The position numbers and the translations under genes are program-made. The notes under the pieces were generated by a model. The model ran no database searches, was not told the DNA's origin, and saw only the letters and a list, made by a program, of their open reading frames with translations. DNA of 64,000 nucleotides, taken from positions 4,149,501-4,213,500 of the forward strand of contig NZ_CP150265.1 in the NCBI RefSeq assembly GCF_037976325.1, given 5' to 3'. This DNA is from Paenibacillus sp. FSL K6-3182 (GTDB lineage Bacteria; Bacillota; Bacilli; Paenibacillales; Paenibacillaceae). Of this stretch, positions 53,911 to 61,261 are shown piece by piece. Each line of letters begins with the position of its first letter. Within the stretch, counting starts at the first letter, position 1.

Positions 53911-54850
53911 AGGATGTTTCAGAAACCTTTCGGGAAACACGGTTCGCGAATACAACCAAGATCAATCCAATTAATCCTTGCAGCATGCCAACGGCTGTCG
54001 CGTATCCGTACTGCCCGCCTTGCAAGCCAACTCGGATAATGTAAGTATCCAAAATATCAGAGAGCGGTGCATTACCCGGTGTTTTGAGCAAATAAATCTG
54101 GTCGAACCCGGCGGATAATATACTGCCCAGAGACAATATAAAGAGGATTACAATTGTCGGTGTGATGGACGGCAGCGTAATATTCCAAACCTCTCGGAAT
54201 TTGCTTGCCCCATCAATTTTAGCCGCTTCGTACATTTCGGGATTAATTCCTGAGATCGCTGCGACATAGATGATCGAATCCCAACCAATAGACTTCCATA
54301 CATGGCTTCCGAACATAATCTGGTAGAAGTAGTCCGAGTCCATCATAAAGAATGTACTTCCGTCGCCGCCCATATTCGTTATTACCTGATTCAATAAGCC
54401 AGTATCAGGAGCGAGTATACGTTGGACTAAACCGATGACGACAACCCACGAGAGGAAATGCGGCAAATACAGTAAGCTCTGAGAAACATTTTTGAACCAT
54501 TTTGAGCGAACTTCATTAAACATGAGTGCAAGAATAATCGGAAACGGCAAGTATAGAAACAATTTCATACAACTTATGATGAGTGTGTTTTTAATCAACT
54601 CTCCGCTTTGATAGGAATTAAAAAATTGCTTGAAATAATCCAGGCCAACCCATGGGCTTCCTAAGATGCCCTCATTGAACTTGTATTCCTTGAAGGCTAA
54701 CAACAAGCCAGCCATCGGAATATAGTTGAAAATGATGAAGAAGACAACACATGGCAACAACATGAAATATAAATATTTGTGAGCCAACATTTTTTTCCAT
54801 AAAACGATACCACTTTTTTTTCGCTTCATGGGTACGGTCATTTGCTTCAT
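53903..54850 (-). CDS. ABC sugar permease, LplB type
   Basis: About 315-aa six-helix permease; the coupling motif is EMYEAAKIDGASKFREVW near residue 205 and the LplB-type LLYLPHFLSWVVVIGLVQRI is present. It is the first gene of the importer operon. The start is ATG 54850 (MKQMTVPMKRKKS), since the longer frame to 54910 would overlap the operator at 54884-54897 and has no ribosome site; AAGGTGA is the likely site here. Confidence 0.9.
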   Translation of the reverse strand: MKQMTVPMKRKKSGIVLWKKMLAHKYLYFMLLPCVVFFIIFNYIPMAGLLLAFKEYKFNEGILGSPWVGLDYFKQFFNSYQSGELIKNTLIISCMKLFLYLPFPIILALMFNEVRSKWFKNVSQSLLYLPHFLSWVVVIGLVQRILAPDTGLLNQVITNMGGDGSTFFMMDSDYFYQIMFGSHVWKSIGWDSIIYVAAISGINPEMYEAAKIDGASKFREVWNITLPSITPTIVILFILSLGSILSAGFDQIYLLKTPGNAPLSDILDTYIIRVGLQGGQYGYATAVGMLQGLIGLILVVFANRVSRKVSETSLW

Positions 54851-54883
54851 AAGTTGAAAGTCACCTTCTTTCTGATTACTGTC

Positions 54884-54897
54884 TGGAAGCGATACCA
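54884..54897. promoter_or_regulatory. LacI-type operator, proximal copy
   Basis: TGGAAGCGATACCA, 34 bp before the permease start and 241 bp from an identical copy at 55125. The distance would allow DNA looping. Confidence 0.6.
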
Positions 54898-55124
54898 TAT
54901 AAAACTTCAATTACATAAATTTTAAACAATCACCCTCTTATCCGAATCATAATTTTGCATCCTAAGCCGATTGTATTAACAAAAACTTGTTTCTTAAACC
55001 ATTATTTGTTATCTATAGGTAAATATTTTGTTAAGATTCATTCACTCATTGGTAGCAAGAGCTGCAACAAAATTCACCTTCTTCCATGTTGGCTATGAGC
55101 GTCTTAATCTGAAACTGCTTTTTC

Positions 55125-55198
55125 TGGAAGCGATACCATGATGAATAAAATAAAGTGCGCTTCTTGAAGTAAGCGCTTTCTATGAACGGATTATACCA
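55125..55198 (-). promoter_or_regulatory. Importer-operon promoter, cre-like site and operator
   Basis: An extended -10, TGGTATAAT (55198-55190 on the minus strand), gives a start point near 55183 without a good -35. Downstream, AGAAAGCGCTTACT (minus strand, 55181-55168) matches the CcpA cre consensus TGWAARCGYTWNCW in 13 of 14 positions, and TGGAAGCGATACCA (55125-55138) is the distal operator. The order implies both glucose repression and specific control, with a leader of about 330 nt before the first gene. Confidence 0.6.
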
Positions 55199-55227
55199 AA
55201 CTTTTTTTCAATTGGCTACAGTTAATT

Positions 55228-55938
55228 TCATTCTTTTTTAAGTGCGATTAGATCCATGGGTTCACGTGTAGTAATGGCGTCAACTTGCATCCTCAAAAAC
55301 CATTCCATTGCTGACCGAAAGTTCACTGTATAAACCCATACCTTCAAACCTAAAGCGTGCGCTCGAATTACGATAGGCGGAAGGCAAGTAAAACCATTCA
55401 TATTGAGCCCTGCGTATCCACCTTGCTTAGCATCCCTGCATACGGCCTCTGCAAAGTCGCCATATCGCTCCATTTGTTCCAAAGTCAAATCGTCCGGCGT
55501 ATTCAGCATGACTTGAATATCCGGATATCTTACCGTAATGTTATCGGAACATCCCGTAATGAAAACCTGTTTTTGCGCTTCAAACTTGTGAATAAGTCTA
55601 ATCACCGGATCAATAGCATCTACCGTCTTTATATCCAAATTCAATTTGATACCTAGCGATGCCGAAAGCTGAAGCACTTGTTCCAATGTCGCAATTTCAT
55701 GATTTCTGTAAATCGGATCGAGCAGCGGCCGTATATCCGGATTATTCAACTGTTCGAAGGTGTGTGAGTGAAGATAAGGTGAATCATCATGCAGAAGGAT
55801 AGCAATACCATCTTGAGTTATGCGCACATCGACTTCTACGATATCTGCGCCGATATTAACGCCTTCTCTAAATGATGCCATTGTATTATCTGGATAAACA
55901 CCACATCCCGTATGGGCTGCTATCATCGTGTTATGCAT
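55228..55938 (-). CDS. Glycerophosphodiester phosphodiesterase-family protein
   Basis: 236-aa cytosolic GDPD-type TIM barrel, expected to split glycerophosphodiesters into glycerol-3-phosphate and an alcohol such as inositol, glycerol or choline. Family motifs are AHTGCGVYPDNTMASF (normally HRG...PENT), GADIVEVDVRITQDGIAILLHDD in parts (metal Glu, Asp and catalytic His) and LNLDIKT. The arginine of the first motif (HRG) is Thr here, which may alter phosphate binding. The gene precedes the importer operon in the same direction and follows mgtC by 44 bp. GGAGACATGGC is the ribosome site. Confidence 0.88.
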   Translation of the reverse strand: MHNTMIAAHTGCGVYPDNTMASFREGVNIGADIVEVDVRITQDGIAILLHDDSPYLHSHTFEQLNNPDIRPLLDPIYRNHEIATLEQVLQLSASLGIKLNLDIKTVDAIDPVIRLIHKFEAQKQVFITGCSDNITVRYPDIQVMLNTPDDLTLEQMERYGDFAEAVCRDAKQGGYAGLNMNGFTCLPPIVIRAHALGLKVWVYTVNFRSAMEWFLRMQVDAITTREPMDLIALKKE

Positions 55939-55982
55939 GCCATGTCTCCTTTTTCTAAAATTAAAATGATTCCGCTTTCAAT

Positions 55983-56711
55983 TTAAGCTGAGACGCCTTC
56001 CGTTTCCAAGCTTAGTACCCCATCCATATGAGCTAACGCTGCGATAGATACCTCATAGTTTTTTATTTTCTTTAATTTCAACTGAATGCGAATCGTTAAA
56101 TGCCGATCACTTAGCCGCTCTTCCTCATCGTCGTTGTTTATCGTGAGCTTGCTGATTTGCAGTCCACTTTGATTCAAGTGCATCAAAACAAGATTAAGAC
56201 CAGCCGATGTTTTATCCATTTTTATTAACAACTCGCGTACTTTTTTCGTTCGGGAGAAAAGTTTCTCAACCTTGTTCAATAAAAACAAACTTACCACCAC
56301 CAAAAAGGTCGCTATGACAGCGCCGTAGTAAAATCCTGCACCCGCAGAAAGTCCAATTGCTGCCGATACCCACAATGAGGCTGCCGTAGTCAATCCGGAA
56401 ACACCAAACCCATTTCGCATAATGGTACCCGCGCCGAGAAAGCCGACGCCACTGATTACTTGTGCTGCCAACCGAGCTGGATCTAAACGAACATTCGGTT
56501 CTGCGGCGAAATCAGAAAATCCGTACATGGATAACAATACAATGACAGCCGAACCAAGACAAACCAAAATGTGCGTCCGGAAACCCGCGGAATGTCCGCC
56601 AAGCTCACGTTCTAGACCAATCAAACCGCCAAGTACTAAAGCCAATAATAGTCTTAGCGTCATCTCAAACAAACTAATTTGCCAAACAGTCGGATCATAT
56701 TGGAGATCCAT
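55983..56711 (-). CDS. MgtC/SapB-family membrane protein
   Basis: About 242-aa protein with four to five N-terminal helices and the MgtC signature GGLIGLERELGGHSAGFRTH, then VISGVGFLGAGTIMRNG and GLTTAASLWVSAAIGLSAG; a cytosolic ACT-like domain covers about 150-240. MgtC proteins affect ATP synthase, Mg homeostasis or cation transport. The ATG at 56711 is chosen over GTG 56726, which is too close to AGGAGG. Its link to the neighbouring GDPD gene is uncertain. Confidence 0.88.
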   Translation of the reverse strand: MDLQYDPTVWQISLFEMTLRLLLALVLGGLIGLERELGGHSAGFRTHILVCLGSAVIVLLSMYGFSDFAAEPNVRLDPARLAAQVISGVGFLGAGTIMRNGFGVSGLTTAASLWVSAAIGLSAGAGFYYGAVIATFLVVVSLFLLNKVEKLFSRTKKVRELLIKMDKTSAGLNLVLMHLNQSGLQISKLTINNDDEEERLSDRHLTIRIQLKLKKIKNYEVSIAALAHMDGVLSLETEGVSA

Positions 56712-57062
56712 CGTGTTCCACTTCACCTCCTATGCGCTGGTATCGATATTAGTTTTGAATAACCACTCATCATTTAAGTAACTGGATAAATGGTATTATT
56801 TACACTACAAGATTTCCATCTTTTTCTCAACAGATTTTTCTCAAGCTTACCGAGGCGTTTAATAAGTACCCTAAAATAACTTAATGACGAATCATCAATC
56901 TACTACTTGTTTTTTTTCATATCTCTAACTGTCAGCAAATGTAACACCACCCTTCAAATTGGGCCAGTCTTCTATTACAACTGATGATTTCCTAGCGAGC
57001 CATATAAAAAAAGAATGGATTTGGGCTGTTTCCCGTCCATCCACTCTTTTATTGTTCGTATA
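56712..57062. other. Intergenic region; terminator at 57011-57048
   Basis: No gene and no Mg-sensing riboswitch-like structure was recognised before mgtC. At the right end AAGAATGGAT (57011-57020) pairs with ATCCACTCTT (57039-57048) with one mismatch and an inner GGG/CCC, followed on the minus strand by T7; this is the terminator of the EEP-phosphatase gene. Confidence 0.5.
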
Positions 57063-57818
57063 CTATACCTGCAGAGTAGCAGTAATTGGATAATGATCTG
57101 ATGGGTATTTGCCATCGTACTTGCCCTTGTCGACATTCGCTGACACGATACGAATATTCGGCGTAACGAATATATAATCGATCGGTTCACCTTCTTCGCC
57201 GCCCTCAAAACCATGATAAGTGCAGCCTGGATGTACATCAGGATAGGTGTATGTATGACGCAGCCCTGCTTGGATCAGAGTTTGAATCGTTTTGGTTTCC
57301 GGTTCACAATTGAAATCACCTGTTAGAATCGCCGATGCTCCACTGGTAATATTCATCTTATCCAAGATGAGCATAGCTCCTTTTATCCTTGCTTCCTCGC
57401 TTATGTGGTCCAGATGTGTATTCAGAATCAGATATTCCTGCCCATCGATTTGCTTCAGCCTCACCCAAGTGCAAATGCGCGGACAAGCGGTGTTCCAGCT
57501 TTGAAAGCCAAGCTGCTCTGGCCGTTCAGACAATCCGAATGTACCGCTTTCGACTGGCTTCAGCCTATCTTTCTGGAAGAAAATCGCGCAAAACTCACCC
57601 TCTTCGCCGCCGAGCCTGCCCTCCCCGATCCATTCATATTCGGGAAGCAGCGCATTCAAGCTCTCCAGCATGGGCAAGCTTCCTTCTTGCGTGCATACAA
57701 CGGCAGCACCAGACGCTTTAATCGCTTCTGCAGCCGCTTCGACACGGTTAGGCCAAGCATTTTCCCCATCCTCCGCAACATGGATACGAAGATTAAATGA
57801 CATAATTGATATTTCCAT
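57063..57818 (-). CDS. Endonuclease/exonuclease/phosphatase-family protein
   Basis: 251-aa cytosolic EEP-fold phosphoesterase. Typical motifs are MSFNLRIHVAEDG (Asn), CTQEGSL (metal Glu), LILNTHLDH, LTGDFNCEPET (Asp, Asn) and PSDHYPITA (Asp-His). This subgroup includes sphingomyelinase-like and inositol-phosphate 5-phosphatase-like enzymes as well as nucleases, so a phosphodiester of a lipid head group is a possible substrate. Start 57818 has GGGAGGGATCATT upstream. It is the fifth phosphoesterase-type protein within 22 kb. Confidence 0.87.
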   Translation of the reverse strand: MEISIMSFNLRIHVAEDGENAWPNRVEAAAEAIKASGAAVVCTQEGSLPMLESLNALLPEYEWIGEGRLGGEEGEFCAIFFQKDRLKPVESGTFGLSERPEQLGFQSWNTACPRICTWVRLKQIDGQEYLILNTHLDHISEEARIKGAMLILDKMNITSGASAILTGDFNCEPETKTIQTLIQAGLRHTYTYPDVHPGCTYHGFEGGEEGEPIDYIFVTPNIRIVSANVDKGKYDGKYPSDHYPITATLQV

Positions 57819-57957
57819 AATGATCCCTCCTATCATGAATGTAAGATAAGCATATGGCGAGTTGACGGGATAATCAACCCATAGACAATGTAGCATCATG
57901 TCCATAATAAACTCATTTCCCAAAAGCAATGCGCAATAAAGCTTTAATGACGTCGCT

Positions 57958-58440
57958 TTACAGGTTTATCTTTTTACTAATATAGAGCCATTTATTATAG
58001 TCTTTCTTTATTTGTTCTTGTGTTTTCCCAAGTATACTGCTTCTATTGTAGGGTCTATTTAATTCTAATATTTTTAGTGCGTCATTCAATGAATAGTCAT
58101 TACTATAATGTGGACCACTTATAATGGGATAAATTTTCGAGAGTAATTCGTCAGCATATTGCCTTAATATTTCCGCTGCTGAACCATACCTATTTTCTTG
58201 AATGCCTGATTCCATCATTAAATGCCATAGCTGTTCAAAGTCGCATTCAGGCAATCTAACAAACCCCGTCTCATTTCCCCAACCGAAATCATATAGATCT
58301 CGTTGAACCCATAAACAATTATCCTTTGGACAAATATAGAAGCCGTTTTCAGCACTCCTTTTTAATCCAAACTCTTCAGGTGTTGATTTATCGAATCTAA
58401 AACTCATCAAAAAATATCGCTGTAGAGGGTCTACTTTCAC
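57958..58440 (-). CDS. Hypothetical protein
   Basis: 160-aa cytosolic protein, not recognised. It has a GTG start at 58440 with GGAGGA eight bases upstream. Features are GFYICPKDNCLWVQRDLYDFGW and a helical C-terminus ending YISKKINL. It resembles immunity-like or SMI1-like small Bacillales proteins in composition, but no family can be named. Single gene. Confidence 0.5.
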   Translation of the reverse strand: MKVDPLQRYFLMSFRFDKSTPEEFGLKRSAENGFYICPKDNCLWVQRDLYDFGWGNETGFVRLPECDFEQLWHLMMESGIQENRYGSAAEILRQYADELLSKIYPIISGPHYSNDYSLNDALKILELNRPYNRSSILGKTQEQIKKDYNKWLYISKKINL

Positions 58441-58645
58441 TATGTTTTTCCTCCGTTTAACAGCATTTTTTTAAACAAATCGTGCTTTCTTTCAGCTTAA
58501 TCTTATTCTCAATCCAATTAATAATATATTGCTATTAAAGGACTAGGAATGCAAGATAGCTATTGAAATAAATATGCTGGCGGCTTTTTTAGGCTGTACA
58601 TAAGCTGGAATGGCTCAGCTTAGAATAACTCCTTAAAAAACAGAA

Positions 58646-58674
58646 TTGACAAAAAACTTCTTCCGGAATAGAAT
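58646..58674 (+). promoter_or_regulatory. Promoter of the riboswitch-Rieske unit
   Basis: Near-consensus sigma-A promoter: TTGACA (58646-58651), 17-bp spacer, TAGAAT (58669-58674). The start point would be near 58681, about 30 nt before the aptamer. Confidence 0.85.
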
Positions 58675-58712
58675 AAACACATAGTTAATGTTAAGTAATC
58701 TAACACAAACTT

Positions 58713-58784
58713 CTCTTGTATAAGCTCATAAATTGGTGTGAGCGTCTCGACCAGGCAACCGTAAATTGCCCCAGGCTACAAGAG
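58713..58784 (+). ncRNA. Guanine-family (purine) riboswitch aptamer, variant pocket
   Basis: Three-way junction of the purine class. P1 is CTCTTGT (58713-58719) with ACAAGAG (58778-58784); J1/2 is ATAA; P2 pairs 58724-58730 with 58737-58743; L2 ends in GG (58735-58736); J2/3 is GTCTCGACC; P3 is GGCAA/TTGCC; L3 is the canonical CCGTAAA (58759-58765), whose CC pairs with the L2 GG. By B. subtilis xpt numbering U22, U47, U49, C50, A52, C74 and U75 are kept, but position 51 is G (58749) instead of U, 48 is C and 73 is G (58775). P3 also has an asymmetric A/CCA internal loop and L2 is one base short. C74 suggests a guanine-like pairing face; the altered 51 suggests a modified purine. Confidence 0.88.
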
Positions 58785-58869
58785 GCCGTTAGTGAAGATA
58801 CTCTAATTTTTTCATTTCAGAAAAATTAGATCTATTTCACTACGCGCCTCTTAAGCCTGGGGTTTTATT
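58769..58869 (+). terminator. Riboswitch-controlled terminator (ON-switch layout)
   Basis: CCCCAGGCT (58769-58777) and AAGAGGC (58780-58786) can pair with GCCTCTT (58846-58852) and AGCCTGGGG (58854-58862), giving 16 bp, followed by TTTTATT. The left strand includes the 3' half of P1 and J3/1, so a ligand-stabilised P1 prevents this terminator: binding should turn expression on. A second long hairpin (58790-58842, TAGTGAA/TTCACTA plus TCTAATTTTT/AAAAATTAGA) fills the loop and brings the strands together. Confidence 0.85.
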
Positions 58870-58909
58870 GCGTTCAGCCTAATCATTCATTCTAAAGGAG
58901 CGATTGTGT

Positions 58910-59959
58910 ATGAATAAGCCAAACTCGCATGTTGAATCCGCATTGCAATACCCTCGTGATTGTACATTTACTTTAAATGATTGGAATGTACTTTCTCAGT
59001 TCTGGTATCCTGTGGCCATAGCTGAAGAAGTAACAGATAAACCAGTTGCTGTGAAGCTGCTTGATGTAAAGCTCGTTTGTTACCGCAGCAGCCACGGCAA
59101 AGTCGTGATTGCTCGTGATCTCTGCTTTCACCGTGGAGCACCTCTGAGCAAGGGTTGGATTGAAAACGATGAAATCGTCTGTCCTTACCATGGATTTCGA
59201 TATAACTGCGAAGGGGTGTGCACTGCTGTTCCAGCCCATTCTGACTCCAAAATATCGCCTAAACTAAAATTAATCATGTATCCGGTTATTGAGAGGTATG
59301 GGCTGATCTGGACATCTTTAGCCGCTGTAGACGAACAAATTCCTCCGTTCTCTGAGTGGGACGAACCGGATTTTATTAATATATTACCTCCAAGCTTTGA
59401 TATTGCCGGTTCGGCAGGACGCCAAATGGAAGGATTTTTAGATGTTTCTCATTTTGCATACGTGCATACGGAGACGTTCGGAGACCGCAATAACACAGAA
59501 GTTCCACAATACAAAGTAACGCGCGACGGGAATCAGCTTCAGGCGGACTATTGGAGCACCGTCAGCAATTACGGTAAAGGTCAGGAAAACCCCGCTCCTG
59601 ACGGATTCATGTGGCTTCGCGCGTTTCGTGTATTTGCACCTTTCGCGGCCTCACTAACTGTACATTTCCCAAATGACGGCAAGCTCATGATTTTGAACTG
59701 CGCATCTCCAGTCTCAGCACGTTACACTCGTTTATTTTGTCCAATCTCACGGAATTTTGATAAAGAGCTTCCGATTGAAGATACGATTAAATTTAATTTG
59801 CAAGTTTTTCAGGAAGATCGAGAAATGGTTGAATCCCAAACACCAGAAGATCTACCCCTCGATTTGATGGCCGAAGCCCATATTCCAGCTGATCGTACTT
59901 CAATTGCCTATAGACAGTTGCTTACACAGCTTGGCCTTGGAAGAACCTACACATCTTAA
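58910..59959 (+). CDS. Rieske non-heme iron oxygenase
   Basis: 349-aa oxygenase alpha-subunit-like protein. The Rieske [2Fe-2S] site is C72-x-H74 (CFHRGAPL) and C91-x2-H94 (CPYHGF); the mononuclear iron triad is H181 and H186 in DVSHFAYVH with probable D303 in QEDREMVE; D178 is the bridging Asp. The family hydroxylates or demethylates aromatic and heteroaromatic compounds, including vanillate, morpholine and N-methylxanthines (NdmA/B), using a separate reductase, which is not encoded nearby. It is preceded by the variant purine riboswitch at 58713, so its substrate or inducer is probably a purine derivative. AAAGGAG (58894-58900) fixes ATG 58910. It is a one-gene unit followed by the repeat at 60021. 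Confidence 0.9.
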   Translation: MNKPNSHVESALQYPRDCTFTLNDWNVLSQFWYPVAIAEEVTDKPVAVKLLDVKLVCYRSSHGKVVIARDLCFHRGAPLSKGWIENDEIVCPYHGFRYNCEGVCTAVPAHSDSKISPKLKLIMYPVIERYGLIWTSLAAVDEQIPPFSEWDEPDFINILPPSFDIAGSAGRQMEGFLDVSHFAYVHTETFGDRNNTEVPQYKVTRDGNQLQADYWSTVSNYGKGQENPAPDGFMWLRAFRVFAPFAASLTVHFPNDGKLMILNCASPVSARYTRLFCPISRNFDKELPIEDTIKFNLQVFQEDREMVESQTPEDLPLDLMAEAHIPADRTSIAYRQLLTQLGLGRTYTS

Positions 59960-60013
59960 GATTTATGATTATAGCTGATTTTTAAACAAATCCTTGAAAA
60001 GTAAGATCACCAA

Positions 60014-60403
60014 GTTACCAACAAAGGGGCTGTCTCATAAGCATCGATCGTTGTACGATTGTGATGTGCGTGAACCGATAATGGAGAGTAAATAAGTGCA
60101 AAAGTGCACCTGTTTTTAACAAACAAAATTGAAATGATGCAAATAGGTGTACAAATACCTCTAATTGAGCAGATTTGAAGAAGATTTGGTTAAATAAGTG
60201 CATTTCTGCGCCTAGATGAAGCTGCTGCAGGCGCTGCCGCTAAAGTCTTCGCATGACAGGGGAACATCTCCGTTTTCAAATGAAAGGACCTCAAATTCCA
60301 CTGTATAGTGGAGCTTGAGGTCCTTTTTCTCGAAGAAAATAAGTTCTAAGCAGTGCTCAAAAAATCGCAAAATGACTTTTGAGACAGCCCCTTTTGTAGT
60401 TAC
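60014..60403. repeat. MITE-like element with terminal inverted repeats
   Basis: ACAAAGGGGCTGTCTCA (60021-60037) and the inverted TGAGACAGCCCCTTTTGT (60380-60397) bound about 375 bp. GTTAC occurs just outside both ends (60014-60018, 60399-60403) and may be a target duplication. Inside are a long hairpin (60283-60324, AAAGGACCTCAA/TTGAGGTCCTTT) and short repeats, but no transposase frame. Fits a non-autonomous mobile element or a large terminator-like repeat. Confidence 0.5.
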
Positions 60404-60436
60404 TCTGTAGTTCAACTATATTTTCCATACCTGCAG

Positions 60437-61129
60437 TTAATCAACGGTTAATAATTGCTCGATAAAACCGCCAATTTCCAGCTTTCTGTCCACAAAATGA
60501 ATTTCCAAAATCCAATCGCGAGGCTTACCATTCGAATCCGGATCTCTCATTGGAATATGATTACCTTGATGAATATAGTTTTCAACGGATTCTCCCTGTA
60601 TTACTTCATGAGGGAATTCACCTATAAGGTGACCTGCATGCGGACCTCCAAACTCCCATCCGTATTTTAAAGCTAGATGACTCACATAGGTATAAAGTTC
60701 ACTACCTGTAATCGCAGATTGAGACTGAAAATAGGCCTTCCCTTCATCCCAGGCCTCAACAATATCATTTTTCAGTTTTATTTTTGCAGGATCATCTCCT
60801 AGGATGAAAGTTCTTCCGAAATCAGCTTCCCAATCTTCAAAAATTGGGCCGAAATCCAGAAATATAATATCATCTTTGGAAACAATCAGATCAGGCGGGT
60901 TTTCTCTATATGGGAACAACGTGTTTTTGCCAGCTCGCACGATTCGTTTATGCCAATATTTCTTAATACCAAACATCTGGAATGCCAATTGATAGATTTC
61001 ACGATTTATTTGCTTTTCAGTCACATCAGGACGAATAATTCCTTGATCTTCGATCGCCTTGAATAGTTGTTCCGCCTTGCTTTCAGCCTCTCTTAGCGAC
61101 GCATGCCGTATACTAATAGATAGATCCAT
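60437..61129 (-). CDS. M24-family (creatinase/aminopeptidase P-like) protein
   Basis: 230-aa pita-bread-fold protein. Expected metal ligands are Asp in DIIFLDFGP, Asp in WEADFGRTF, His in GPHAGHLIGEFPHE, Glu in WILEIHFVD and a last acidic residue near GGFIEQ. The N-terminal creatinase-type domain is lacking, so it is a short, single-domain member; complete X-Pro peptidases are longer. It may be a peptidase or a non-peptidase M24 protein. The gene is alone, converging with the repeat region and the Rieske gene. Confidence 0.82.
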   Translation of the reverse strand: MDLSISIRHASLREAESKAEQLFKAIEDQGIIRPDVTEKQINREIYQLAFQMFGIKKYWHKRIVRAGKNTLFPYRENPPDLIVSKDDIIFLDFGPIFEDWEADFGRTFILGDDPAKIKLKNDIVEAWDEGKAYFQSQSAITGSELYTYVSHLALKYGWEFGGPHAGHLIGEFPHEVIQGESVENYIHQGNHIPMRDPDSNGKPRDWILEIHFVDRKLEIGGFIEQLLTVD

Positions 61130-61261
61130 TTCTCATTCTCCTCTCTATTCTATAAACCTCCTGAAGAAAGAGTACTTACCATATCTTCTCAAAATAATTC
61201 TAGCGTTTTATTGCATCAATTCCAAATGAAATTAGAATCAAGCATTCAAATCGTAAACAAC

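Larger units (their letters stand above)
54851..55227. other. Intergenic region before the importer operon
   Basis: Long A+T-rich leader holding the two operators, the cre-like site and the promoter listed separately. No gene, riboswitch fold or terminator could be recognised in the 230 bp between the operators. Confidence 0.4.

Noticed and set aside
56738..56751. TGGTATCGATATTA as a further LacI operator before mgtC
   Set aside because: Two mismatches in the conserved CCA half and no second copy; likely chance.
56712..56800. Mg-sensing riboswitch before mgtC
   Set aside because: No conserved M-box-like elements or terminator-antiterminator pair could be found.
58904..58909. TTG at 58904 as start of the Rieske gene
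   Set aside because: It would leave only three bases after GGAG; ATG 58910 has the normal distance.
60015..60415. Two short minus-strand open frames (60015-60203, 60212-60415)
   Set aside because: They lie inside the inverted-repeat element, lack good ribosome sites and have biased, hairpin-derived sequence.
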